NCBI RefSeq assembly: GCF_015845845.1 | Contig: NZ_LDIG01000103.1 | Span: 1 to 47,696, forward strand | Length of the DNA stretch: 47,696 nt | Reading direction: 5' to 3' | DNA from: Paenibacillus dendritiformis | GTDB lineage: Bacteria > Bacillota > Bacilli > Paenibacillales > Paenibacillaceae | In this document: piece after piece, positions 1-6,253 of the stretch | Numbering within the stretch: position 1 is the first letter of the stretch | How the letters are laid out: every line of letters starts with the position of its first letter | Position numbers and translations under genes: made by a program | The notes under the pieces: model-generated | The model's input: the letters and a program-made list of their open reading frames with translations, nothing else | Told to the model about the DNA's origin: nothing | Databases searched by the model: none

Positions 1-204
1 TTCGAGAAGCATGCCAGCCTGAAGTATAAATATGGCAATCGGAAATTTTGGGCGGAGGGCTACTACGTCAGCACAGTAGGCTTAAACGAAGCAACTGTCG
101 CAAAATATATACGTGAACAGGAAGCACATGACCAAGCAGTTGATAAACTGAGTGTGAAAGAGTATGAAGATCCGTTCAACAGAAACAGTAGCAAGAAGAA
201 GTAA
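1..204 (+). CDS. tnpA: IS200/IS605-family transposase TnpA, C-terminal part (window-truncated)
   Basis: The open frame runs in from the left edge and stops with TAA at 202-204, giving 67 residues. The stretch NRKFWAEGYYVSTVGLNE followed by TVAKYIREQE and EYEDPF is the conserved C-terminal part of the small single-strand-specific Y1 transposases of the IS200/IS605 family (about 140-155 residues when complete). The helix that carries the catalytic tyrosine and the HUH motif lie outside or at the edge of the window, so activity cannot be judged. Structured DNA typical of an IS200-type right end follows directly. The family call is confident; whether the element is intact is unknown. Confidence 0.88.
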   Translation, partial: FEKHASLKYKYGNRKFWAEGYYVSTVGLNEATVAKYIREQEAHDQAVDKLSVKEYEDPFNRNSSKKK

Positions 205-345
205 ACCAGTTTAACTGGTAAGTGAAAGTGACAAGTTACACTGAGCCTGAACAATTTAATTGTCAGGCTAGCGTCTTTAGGCGCAGTTTGGCAACAGGGG
301 GTTATACCCCAAGTGCAAACCACCCGTTGGACGGGTGGTTTTGAT
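205..345 (+). mobile_element. Right-end region of the IS200/IS605-type element with three hairpins
   Basis: After the transposase stop there are three stem-loops in a row: 246-267 (CCTGA..CAATT with one bulged base), 297-310 (GGGG/CCCC around TTATA) and 319-339, a perfect 9-bp stem ACCACCCGT/ACGGGTGGT with a TGG loop and TTTT directly after it. IS200/IS605 elements carry imperfect palindromes at their ends that the transposase recognises as single-stranded hairpins, and the last hairpin can also act as a terminator. The exact 3' cleavage point cannot be fixed from one end; about 340-345 is an estimate. Confidence 0.6.
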
Positions 346-411
346 TGTGCGCCTTATTCCTTGCCTGTCTAGCCATGGTGTTGCAAAACAACGAGGGGGA
401 GTGACAAAGCG

Positions 412-439
412 GCGGGCCGCACTCGAAAGCGCGGCCCGC
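412..439 (-). terminator. GC-rich hairpin downstream of ppaC
   Basis: A perfect 9-bp stem (GCGGGCCGC at 412-420, GCGGCCCGC at 431-439) lies about 50 bp beyond the ppaC stop. A second, weaker stem (AAGCCGG 452-458 with CCGGCTT 475-481) lies between. On the minus strand the hairpin is followed by only a short CTTTGTC stretch, so it is a plausible but not classical intrinsic terminator. Confidence 0.45.
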
Positions 440-488
440 ACCGTTGGTCCCAAGCCGGGGGAAATTATGATTATCCGGCTTAGGGAAT

Positions 489-1418
489 TTATTTGCTCAA
501 GGTGTCTGTCAGCACAGGCACGATTTGCTTCTTGCGGGATACGACGCCCTTCAGAAGCGCGGTGTTGTTTTCGAGGTTAACATTGTATGCCTTCTCGACG
601 GCGTCCGCCTTGGAGCCGAGCGCAATGGCCACGGAATTGCTGTTTAAAATATCGGTCACGACGAACACGAACAGATCGAGGCCTTTCTTCGCGATAATGT
701 CGGACAAGGCCGCTTCCACTTCCGCTTGGCGAGACAGCACATCGTTCACGTCCACCGCATTCACTTGCGCGATTTCCACCTTCGCGCTGCCCATGGTGAA
801 TTCCTTCGCGTCAAGCGAGAGCAGCTCCTCGATGCTCTTGTCGCTCAGGTTCGCGCCCGCTTTCAGCATTTCGAGGCCGTATTGCTCCGCATCGACGCCG
901 GCGATGGCGGCCAGCTCGCGGGCAGCAGCCACGTCTTGCTCCGTGCAAGTCGGGGATTTGAACAGCAGCGAGTCGGAAATGATGGCAGACAGCATCAGGC
1001 CGGCAATATTTTTGCTGATCGTTTTCCCGTTCTCTTTATACATTTTATTCAAGATCGTAGCGGTGCAGCCAACCGGCTCCGCGCGATAGTACAGCGGACC
1101 GCTCGTCTCGAAGTTCGCGATGCGGTGATGGTCGATGACTTCCAGCACCTGAACCTGATCAATGTCGTTGGCGCTTTGCTGCCGTTCGTTGTGATCGACG
1201 AGAATAACGCCGTTCACTTCGTTCGCCACGGTCTCTACCAGGCGCGGCGCTTGCGCTTGGAACGTATCCAGCGCGAATTGCGTTTCCCCGTTGATGCTGC
1301 CGAGGCGAACCGGCTCGACATCGAAGCCCAATTGTGTTTTCAAATCTGCATACGCAATGGCGGAACAAATACTATCTGTGTCTGGATTTTTATGTCCGAA
1401 AATAAGAACTTTTTCCAT
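489..1418 (-). CDS. ppaC: Manganese-dependent inorganic pyrophosphatase
   Basis: This 309-residue protein is a family II (DHH-type) pyrophosphatase, a cytosolic enzyme that splits PPi to phosphate and so pulls biosynthetic reactions forward. The N-terminal DHH domain shows the metal-binding motif GHKNPDTDS (His9, Asp13, Asp15), then VDHNE (Asp75, His76) and IDHHR (His97, His98). The C-terminal DHHA2 domain ends with the substrate-binding SRKKQ motif near residue 298. Length and motif spacing match the CBS-less Bacillus enzyme. The start is supported by the ribosome site AAGGGAGT about 8 bases upstream. It stands alone on the minus strand with its own promoter. Confidence 0.96.
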   Translation of the reverse strand: MEKVLIFGHKNPDTDSICSAIAYADLKTQLGFDVEPVRLGSINGETQFALDTFQAQAPRLVETVANEVNGVILVDHNERQQSANDIDQVQVLEVIDHHRIANFETSGPLYYRAEPVGCTATILNKMYKENGKTISKNIAGLMLSAIISDSLLFKSPTCTEQDVAAARELAAIAGVDAEQYGLEMLKAGANLSDKSIEELLSLDAKEFTMGSAKVEIAQVNAVDVNDVLSRQAEVEAALSDIIAKKGLDLFVFVVTDILNSNSVAIALGSKADAVEKAYNVNLENNTALLKGVVSRKKQIVPVLTDTLSK

Positions 1419-1654
1419 GATGTTTACTCCCTTACATCTATATTCTGGCGAGAAAAGTATACCTTAGAATCCATTTAACAATCAAGGTTACAGCGAATGG
1501 CAGACGAGATAATACAATTTGGAAAGAGCCTGACCCCGGCGTACAATGATGTGTTGGCGGTATAGCAATCCTTTACCCCCCACCCAATGACGAATGAATC
1601 GAGCGGCCCAGACCAAAGCCGATGACAAGTAACAACCCAAATAACTATAGCTTG
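1419..1654. other. Intergenic stretch between bluB and ppaC
   Basis: Apart from the ppaC promoter, no convincing gene, hairpin or repeat was seen. A short minus-strand frame overlaps the 3' end of bluB but has no ribosome site and no recognisable protein family. Confidence 0.5.
1456..1485 (-). promoter_or_regulatory. Candidate sigma-A promoter of ppaC
   Basis: Read on the minus strand, TTGATT (1480-1485) and TATACT (1456-1461) are separated by 18 bases, close to the sigma-A consensus, and lie about 40-65 bases upstream of the ppaC start. Confidence 0.6.
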
Positions 1655-2311
1655 TTACAATCCATTCGCTTGTTGTTCTCCCCATTTATTATGAAATATT
1701 AGATTTTCAAGAGATTTTCGTTTTTCCCACTTCACTTGTTCTAAAATGGGAGCAGAGGGGTAGTCGTCCGTATATCCAATGGAAATTAAAGCAACAGGGT
1801 CAATGTGCGGAGGGATTTGCAAAATATCTCGAACATCATTTTTTTTGTAAAAACTTACCCATCCCATGGCTAAACCTTCTACACACGCCGCTAACCACAT
1901 ATTTTGGATTGCGCATGCTGTAGAAAGAATATCCGTCTCCGGAATCGAATTTCGTCCGAGTACATGCGAGCCCCCGCTTGTTGGATCACAGGTGACACAG
2001 ATCGTTAAGGGCGCCTCTTTAATTCCTTCAATTTTTAAACTTAAAAATTGGGTAGCGCGCTCTTCTTCGTAATGAATCGCCAAAGCTCGTCTTTCTTTTT
2101 CTGTCGCCCAAGCTAATCTCTCTTTGACTTCCATAGAATCCACTATAATGAAATTCCATGGCTGCATAAATCCTACAGAGGGTGCATGGTGTGCCGCTTG
2201 TAAAATTCGGCCGATAATCTCTTTAGGTACAGGATTCGGAAGAAAATTCCGAACGTCTCTTCTTTTATAAATGACATTATAAACTGCTTCTTTTTCGATC
2301 TCATTAAACAT
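1655..2311 (-). CDS. bluB: 5,6-dimethylbenzimidazole synthase (BluB-like flavin destructase)
   Basis: The protein (218 residues from this start) belongs to the nitroreductase-fold BluB family, which cleaves reduced FMN with oxygen to give 5,6-dimethylbenzimidazole, the lower ligand of cobalamin. Family features seen are the N-terminal YKRRDVRNFLP, then HHAPSVGFMQPWNFI and, toward the C-terminus, GLAMGWVSFY. An in-frame ATG at 2350 would add 13 residues, but the ATG at 2309-2311 has the better ribosome site (AAGAGG, 8 bases upstream), so I chose it. The gene stands alone, divergent from the riboswitch-controlled eut locus, whose ethanolamine ammonia-lyase needs adenosylcobalamin; a link in cofactor supply is inference. 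Other FMN nitroreductases look similar, but the motif set favours BluB. Confidence 0.87.
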   Translation of the reverse strand: MFNEIEKEAVYNVIYKRRDVRNFLPNPVPKEIIGRILQAAHHAPSVGFMQPWNFIIVDSMEVKERLAWATEKERRALAIHYEEERATQFLSLKIEGIKEAPLTICVTCDPTSGGSHVLGRNSIPETDILSTACAIQNMWLAACVEGLAMGWVSFYKKNDVRDILQIPPHIDPVALISIGYTDDYPSAPILEQVKWEKRKSLENLIFHNKWGEQQANGL

Positions 2312-2646
2312 GTGATGCGCCTCTTTCATTCTGTATCGTGTCTCCATCATCCACTGCAGCTATCCTTTGATAATGTGGATTTTTTCTTTCTCTACGTTGT
2401 TTTGAAATCGGAAACATCTCGAATTATCTACTCCTCGATCCGTTCACCCTCTAAAGATATCATAGATTCCACATATTCGACAAATTAGATCAATTTTCTA
2501 CTTATTTTTGATTCTACATTTGAGTCGAGCGACGAGTAACGTCGTGTTTTCATGGACATTTTCATCACACTTCCCTTCGGTAACATTACGATGTAAATGA
2601 ACGGTACTTCTTATTAGTAACATTTCAACTGAGTGATCGCGCCCTC
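2312..2646. other. Divergent intergenic region between bluB and the eut locus
   Basis: This AT-rich stretch must contain the bluB promoter, but no well-spaced -35/-10 pair could be chosen with confidence. A small palindrome CGACG-AGTAA-CGTCG lies near 2528-2542. No B12-box sequence was seen on the minus strand, so bluB itself does not appear to be riboswitch-controlled. Confidence 0.45.
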
Positions 2647-2674
2647 TTGTCAATCCGCTTTTTTATGCTATAAT
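2647..2674 (+). promoter_or_regulatory. Promoter of the EutX-like RNA
   Basis: TTGTCA (2647-2652) and a perfect TATAAT (2669-2674) are separated by 16 bases. Transcription should start near 2681, just before the cobalamin aptamer. This is the first sigma-A-type promoter of the eut locus. Confidence 0.75.
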
Positions 2675-2718
2675 GATGTCGAATGGACGCCCATTCACGT
2701 CATGCACAACAGAAGAAG

Positions 2719-2810
2719 TTATAGGCAATGGAAGTTTGGTGCAAATCCAACGCGGTCCCGCCACTGTGATAGACCGAATCGGTCTTAAGTCAGGTCTTTT
2801 GCCTAGTAAC
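2719..2810 (+). promoter_or_regulatory. Adenosylcobalamin riboswitch aptamer
   Basis: The conserved cobalamin-riboswitch pieces appear in the right order: GGTGCAAATCC (2738-2748), the B12 box GCGGTCCCGCCACTGT (2752-2767), a hairpin AGACCGA-ATCGGTCT (2771-2785), then AAGTCAGG. The closing stem is TAGGCAA (2722-2728) with TTGCCTA (2799-2805). The 3' side of that stem, GCCTAG at 2801-2806, can instead pair with CTAGGC at 2878-2883 directly before the T-run, which suggests how ligand binding could reach the downstream terminator. Confidence 0.92.
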
Positions 2811-2890
2811 TTTGAAGGACCAGTCATTTCGAGGCGAAAGTGGCTGGTTTACAAGTCTAGTGACGATTACCGCCTCGCTAGGCTTTTTTT
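2811..2890 (+). terminator. Riboswitch expression platform and first terminator
   Basis: Several competing stems are visible: ACCAGTCATTT with AAGTGGCTGGT (an 11-bp hairpin with G-T pairs), CGAGGCG (2830-2836) with CGCCTCG (2871-2877), and GCCT/AGGC (2873-2883) directly before seven Ts at 2884-2890. The T-run after a GC stem marks an intrinsic terminator. Which stem forms with ligand bound cannot be decided by eye. Confidence 0.65.
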
Positions 2891-2976
2891 ACGTTGCAGG
2901 AAGGCAGCCGACATTGCTGTCGGCACAGCCGGGTGGTCGCCGCCGAACAGATACGATGAAGTATAGCTTGGCAAGC

Positions 2977-3034
2977 AGGGACGTTCTTCAAGGCCGAAGA
3001 ACGGATGCACAGCGGCGTGCAGGTCCCTTTTTTT
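2977..3034 (+). terminator. ANTAR dual hairpin within the EutX-like terminator
   Basis: Hairpin 1 is GTTCTTC-AAGGCC-GAAGAAC (2983-3002) and hairpin 2 is TGCAC-AGCGGC-GTGCA (3006-3021). Both have six-base loops with A at position 1 and G at position 4, the known recognition rule for EutV-type ANTAR proteins. Both sit inside a closing stem AGGGAC (2977-2982)/GTCCCT (3023-3028) followed by Ts. Because the closing stem can coexist with both hairpins, this looks like a binding platform with a terminator rather than a mutually exclusive antiterminator. Confidence 0.78.
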
Positions 3035-3069
3035 ACCGCCTGCCGATAGCGGCGCCGTGATCGGACGGG

Positions 3070-3099
3070 TTGACGAATGTCCGGTTTACGGTGTACAGT
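3070..3099 (+). promoter_or_regulatory. Candidate promoter for eutG
   Basis: TTGACG (3070-3075) and TACAGT (3094-3099) are 18 bases apart, the same spacing and similar boxes as the eutS promoter. It lies after the EutX terminator and just before the eutG leader hairpins, so eutG may be transcribed separately from the EutX-like RNA. Confidence 0.5.
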
Positions 3100-3127
3100 G
3101 TTGGTAGACAATTGAATGATGGCGAGT

Positions 3128-3203
3128 TGCACAATGGCGTGCACCTATATCATAAGCGAAGAGGCTTTTAAAGGAATCCGTTCTTTTAAAAGTCTCTTTT
3201 TTT
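3128..3203 (+). promoter_or_regulatory. EutV-responsive leader of eutG: dual hairpin plus terminator
   Basis: Hairpin 1 is TGCAC-AATGGC-GTGCA (3128-3143), with the A1/G4 hexaloop. Hairpin 2 is AAGC-GAAGAG-GCTT (3154-3167) and overlaps the 5' arm of an intrinsic terminator: AGAGGCTTTTAAA (3160-3172) pairs with TTTTAAAAGTCTCT (3184-3197), followed by seven Ts. Formation of hairpin 2 and of the terminator is mutually exclusive, as in known EutV antitermination. The loop of hairpin 2 starts with G rather than the usual A, a departure from the other leaders in this locus. Confidence 0.82.
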
Positions 3204-3235
3204 ATTGCCAACGACTTCATTGGAGGTGCCTGTTT

Positions 3236-4378
3236 ATGGACAAAATATCGATGAACACCGACATTTATCTGGGGCGAGGCGCGCTGGATCGCCTGATGGA
3301 ATGGCGGAACCAACGAATCTTTATCGTCACCGACCCGTTCATGGTCAAGTCGGGGATGATTAACATGCTGTTCGAACGGCTGCATGAGAGCAATGAGCAG
3401 TACATTTTCAGCAACATCGTGCCCGATCCGCCGATTGAAATCGTGACGGAGGGCGTTGAAGCGCTGGGCGCGTTCCAGGCCGATCGGATGATTGCGATTG
3501 GCGGCGGCTCCGCGATCGATGCGGCCAAGGCGATGAAGATTTTCGCCCAAAAAATATTGAATCAGCACGATATGCCGTTCGTGGCGATTCCGACGACGAG
3601 CGGAACAGGCTCGGAAGTGACGTCTTTCTCCGTGATCAGCGACAAGAAGAAAAATATCAAATACCCGCTCGTGTCCGATGACATGCTGCCGCAGGAAGCG
3701 ATTTTGGACCCGGAATTGGTCAAGAGCGTGCCGGACTTCATTACCGCCGATACGGGAATGGACGTCCTGACCCACGCGATCGAGGCGTATGTCTCCACCA
3801 AAGCGAATGATATTTCCGACGCCTTGGCGGAGAAAGCGATTAAGCTGGTCTTTGCGTATTTGCCGAGAGCGTACAAGGACGGCAACGACCTGGAGGCGCG
3901 GGAGAAAATGCACAATGCCTCCTGTCTGGCGGGCATGGCCTTCAATATCGCGTCGCTCGGGCTCAATCACGGCATCGCCCATGTGGCCGGCGCGAAGTTC
4001 AAGATTGCGCACGGGCGCATGAATTCCTTGCTGCTGCCGCACGTGATTGAATTCAATGCCGACTACAAGCCGGGCTACGGCAAGGAGGAAAGCAATGCCG
4101 CGGCGGTCAGATACGCCGAAATCTCCAAGAGCCTGGGACTGTCGGCGCCGAATCCGAAGAGCGGCGTTCGCAGCCTGGTTCAGGCAATCAAGCAGCTCCA
4201 GAAGCAATTGCGCATGCCGCAGTCGCTGCGGGAATGCAATGTCGACGAAGCACTGCTCGGAGAAATGAGCGCCTCGATTGCCGAGGGAGCGCTCAAGGAC
4301 GGCTGCACCGCCACGAATCCGCGCGTTCCGACTGTGTCGGATGTTGTCGAAATATTGAACAAAATGTTTCAATATTAA
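3236..4378 (+). CDS. eutG: Ethanolamine-utilisation alcohol dehydrogenase EutG (iron-type)
   Basis: This 380-residue group III (iron-containing) alcohol dehydrogenase reduces acetaldehyde to ethanol with NADH and so recycles NAD+ inside the microcompartment. The cofactor loop GGGSAIDAAK lies near residue 85, and SGTGSEVT follows. Iron ligands are expected in GMDVLTHAIEAY (Asp and His) and in the paired His of LNHGIAHVAGAKFKIAHG. The ATG at 3236 was chosen because TGGAGGTG lies 8 bases upstream; an earlier in-frame start at 3116 would read through the leader hairpins. It sits directly behind a EutV-dependent terminator. The PduQ family is the close alternative, but the context supports EutG. 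Confidence 0.95.
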   Translation: MDKISMNTDIYLGRGALDRLMEWRNQRIFIVTDPFMVKSGMINMLFERLHESNEQYIFSNIVPDPPIEIVTEGVEALGAFQADRMIAIGGGSAIDAAKAMKIFAQKILNQHDMPFVAIPTTSGTGSEVTSFSVISDKKKNIKYPLVSDDMLPQEAILDPELVKSVPDFITADTGMDVLTHAIEAYVSTKANDISDALAEKAIKLVFAYLPRAYKDGNDLEAREKMHNASCLAGMAFNIASLGLNHGIAHVAGAKFKIAHGRMNSLLLPHVIEFNADYKPGYGKEESNAAAVRYAEISKSLGLSAPNPKSGVRSLVQAIKQLQKQLRMPQSLRECNVDEALLGEMSASIAEGALKDGCTATNPRVPTVSDVVEILNKMFQY

Positions 4379-4408
4379 GTAATCAAATAAATACCATGCG
4401 CGTTCAGG

Positions 4409-4438
4409 TTGACAACGTTTGCAGCTACAAAGTATAGT
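4409..4438 (+). promoter_or_regulatory. Promoter of the eutS-eutW operon
   Basis: A perfect TTGACA (4409-4414) and TATAGT (4433-4438) are 18 bases apart. Transcription would start close to 4445, right at the first leader hairpin. Confidence 0.75.
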
Positions 4439-4444
4439 AAAAGT

Positions 4445-4527
4445 AACACAAAGGCGTGTTGCATATCAGTCAAAGCAAAGAGGCTTCTTAAAAATTCCAC
4501 GTGAACTTTTAAGGGGTCTTTATGTGT
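4445..4527 (+). promoter_or_regulatory. EutV-responsive leader before eutS: dual hairpin plus terminator
   Basis: Hairpin 1 is AACAC-AAAGGC-GTGTT (4445-4460) and hairpin 2 is AAGC-AAAGAG-GCTT (4473-4486); both loops have A1 and G4. Hairpin 2 matches the published EutV box AGCAANGRRGCUY. The 3' part overlaps an imperfect terminator stem in which CTTAAAA (about 4487-4493) pairs with TTTTAAG, followed by a broken T-tract ending near 4530. The poor T-tract suggests a leakier terminator than those before eutG and eutA. Confidence 0.82.
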
Positions 4528-4558
4528 TTTTATGGCTAATCGATGTTTTATAGGTCCG

Positions 4559-4801
4559 TGTTCAAAAAGGTCGGTTTTCAGCACCGAGAAGGTTGCAAGA
4601 ACTCGAAGCGGATCCTTTCGTAGCGAGTTTTGCTGCGCAAAACTTGTAAGGAGCAGCGGAGTGTAGGCGATTACATGAGCAGCTCAAATGTTTCCGCAGG
4701 AAACATACTTCGGAAGCATACGCTTTTCGAGAGTGAATGCAAGATTCGATGCCGAGTTCCTTCCTGAATCACTTCGTGATCAAAAGCGGACTTTTTGAAC
4801 A
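4559..4801. repeat. Inverted-repeat-bounded element (copy 1, longest) between the eutS leader and eutS
   Basis: A 243-bp stretch is bounded by perfect 11-bp inverted ends, TGTTCAAAAAG and CTTTTTGAACA. It has no gene and contains several smaller hairpins, for example TTTGCTGCGCAAA and GTTTCCGCAGGAAAC. Two shortened copies lie elsewhere in the eut operon (14576-14636 and 18145-18187). No convincing target-site duplication was seen. It resembles a non-autonomous miniature repeat; mobility is inference. Confidence 0.75.
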
Positions 4802-4832
4802 ACCTCTTTCCACGAAATGAGATGATGAGAGT

Positions 4833-5186
4833 ATGGACCAACACAACGAAAAACAACGCGTCATTCAGGAGTACGTGCCAGGGAAGCAGGTCACGTTGGC
4901 GCATATTATCGCGAACCCGAACCCGGATATTTACAAGAAGCTGGGCCTGGGGAGCGATGCGCAGGATGCCATCGGCATCATGACCATCACGCCAAGCGAA
5001 GCCTCCATTATTGGCGCGGACATCGCGACCAAGGCGGCCGGCGTGCAGATCGGCTTCGTCGACCGCTTCAGCGGATCGCTCGTCATTACAGGCGATGTCT
5101 CATCCGTGGAATCGGCCGTGAATGAAGTTCTGCTGGGCCTGCAAAACATTCTCGGCTTCTCGGCTGCGAAGATTACGAGAACGTAG
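4833..5186 (+). CDS. eutS: Microcompartment shell protein EutS
   Basis: This 117-residue protein is a single-domain, circularly permuted BMC shell protein that forms bent hexamers in the ethanolamine microcompartment. The EutS/PduU signature is visible: an N-terminal strand with [17 protein letters not shown], then [22 protein letters not shown] and the C-terminal [19 protein letters not shown]. The start ATG has only a weak GATGAGAG ribosome site, unlike most genes here. It opens the eutS-eutP-eutV-eutW group, and eutP begins 11 bases after its stop. The 243-bp repeat lies just upstream and lengthens the leader. Confidence 0.96.
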   Translation: MDQHNEKQRVIQEYVPGKQVTLAHIIANPNPDIYKKLGLGSDAQDAIGIMTITPSEASIIGADIATKAAGVQIGFVDRFSGSLVITGDVSSVESAVNEVLLGLQNILGFSAAKITRT

Positions 5187-5197
5187 GAGAAGCGCTC

Positions 5198-5629
5198 ATG
5201 AAGACCATTATTTTCGCCGGCAGCACCGGCTCGGGCAAGACGACGCTGTGCCAATGGCTGCACGGCCAGGAGATTGCCTACAAAAAGACGCAAGCGGTGG
5301 AGACCTTCGACCAAGCGATCGATACGCCGGGGGAGTGCATCGAGAATCGTTATTTGTACAAGATGCTGCTTGTCTCGAGCGTCGACGCCGATGTCATCGG
5401 CCTTGTGCAAGATTGCACAAAGGAAGAAAGCTATTTTCCGCCGGCCTTCGCGACAATGTTCGCCAAGCCGGTCATTGGAATTGTGACCAAAACCGAGCTC
5501 GCCCGTACTGAGGAGGATATCGCGCAAGCGAGAGCTTTTCTGCAAGCGGCGGGTGCAGAGCGCATTTTCGAGGTCTCAACGGTGGAGAACGTAGGAGTGG
5601 ACGCTCTTCGGGCTTACTTGGAGGAGTAG
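5198..5629 (+). CDS. eutP: Ethanolamine utilisation protein EutP (P-loop NTPase)
   Basis: This 143-residue protein belongs to the EutP/PduV family of Ras-like small P-loop proteins. The Walker A motif GSTGSGKTT is at residues 8-16, DTPGE near residue 46 marks the G3 region, and TKTEL near 90 corresponds to the guanine-specificity region. Work in Salmonella assigned EutP an acetate kinase activity, while PduV-type relatives associate with the shell; which applies here is unknown. It has the ribosome site TAGGAGAAG and lies directly between eutS and eutV. Confidence 0.93.
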   Translation: MKTIIFAGSTGSGKTTLCQWLHGQEIAYKKTQAVETFDQAIDTPGECIENRYLYKMLLVSSVDADVIGLVQDCTKEESYFPPAFATMFAKPVIGIVTKTELARTEEDIAQARAFLQAAGAERIFEVSTVENVGVDALRAYLEE

Positions 5630-5680
5630 GCGGTTGGTTAGCCGGATACAAGCAAATATCGACATAGAGGTGCATGACAC

Positions 5681-6253
5681 ATGAATGGAAAAATTGTAAT
5701 AGTCGACGACGAACCTATTACAAGAATGGATATTCGTGAGATGCTGGAAGAGGCGGCCTACAACGTAGTAGGCGAAGCTTCTGATGGGTTTGAAGCCATC
5801 GAATTATGCAAAAAGCATCTGCCCGATCTGGTCATCCTGGATGTTCAAATGCCCATCCTGGATGGGTTGAAGGCGGGTAAACGAATCATTTCAGAGCAGC
5901 TGGCCGGCGGAGTTATTCTCCTGACCGCGTTCAGCGACAAGCAGACGATTGAAAAAGCAACCTCTATCGGTGCGCTTGGTTATCTGGTGAAGCCGCTAGA
6001 CGAAAAGTCGTTCATTCCTATGGTCGAAGTGACCATCGCCAAAGGCAAGGAAATACGCAAGCTGGAACAAAATCTATCGAAGCTGTCGCAGAAGATGGAA
6101 GAGCGGAAAGCGGTCGAAAAGGCAAAAGGGATTCTGATGAAGGAAAATGGCTGCACCGAAGAAGAAGCCTACCAGACCTTGCGCAAACTTAGCATGGATC
6201 GACGGTGTCCGATGATCGAAATTGCAACAACCATCGTCATTTCCTATGATTGA
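5681..6253 (+). CDS. eutV: Response regulator EutV with ANTAR RNA-binding domain (antiterminator)
   Basis: This 190-residue protein has a receiver domain (residues 1-120) with Asp9/Asp10, the phospho-acceptor Asp54 (LVILDVQMP), Thr82 and Lys104. A coiled-coil linker (about 125-140) leads into a C-terminal ANTAR domain with the conserved AKGILMKENGCTEEEAY. When phosphorylated by EutW, EutV dimerises and binds paired A1/G4 hexaloop hairpins in nascent RNA, blocking terminators. Four such targets are visible nearby (2983, 3128, 4445 and 7687), so the regulator and its sites lie together. The stop codon overlaps the eutW start by 8 bases, which suggests translational coupling. Confidence 0.97.
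   Translation: MNGKIVIVDDEPITRMDIREMLEEAAYNVVGEASDGFEAIELCKKHLPDLVILDVQMPILDGLKAGKRIISEQLAGGVILLTAFSDKQTIEKATSIGALGYLVKPLDEKSFIPMVEVTIAKGKEIRKLEQNLSKLSQKMEERKAVEKAKGILMKENGCTEEEAYQTLRKLSMDRRCPMIEIATTIVISYD

Larger units (their letters stand above)
2681..3034 (+). ncRNA. eutX: EutX/Rli55-like regulatory RNA: cobalamin riboswitch plus ANTAR-binding dual hairpin
   Basis: Between the promoter at 2647-2674 and a T-run at 3028-3034 lies a unit of about 350 bases with no convincing reading frame. It contains, in order, a cobalamin aptamer (about 2719-2810), a first T-run after a GC stem (2884-2890), a hairpin GCCGACA-TTGC-TGTCGGC (2909-2926), two hexaloop hairpins of the kind bound by the ANTAR protein EutV (2983-3021), and a closing stem AGGGAC/GTCCCT followed by seven Ts. 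In Enterococcus faecalis and Listeria an RNA of this build (EutX/Rli55) is cut short when adenosylcobalamin is bound; without the cofactor it is full length and sequesters EutV. The same build here suggests the same role; function is inference. Confidence 0.8.

Noticed and set aside
2351-2640. A second cobalamin riboswitch controlling bluB
   Set aside because: No B12-box or other conserved aptamer element is present on the minus strand of this region.
3116-3235. N-terminal extension of EutG from the ATG at 3116
   Set aside because: It would translate the antitermination hairpins and terminator; the ATG at 3236 has a proper ribosome site and matches the family start.
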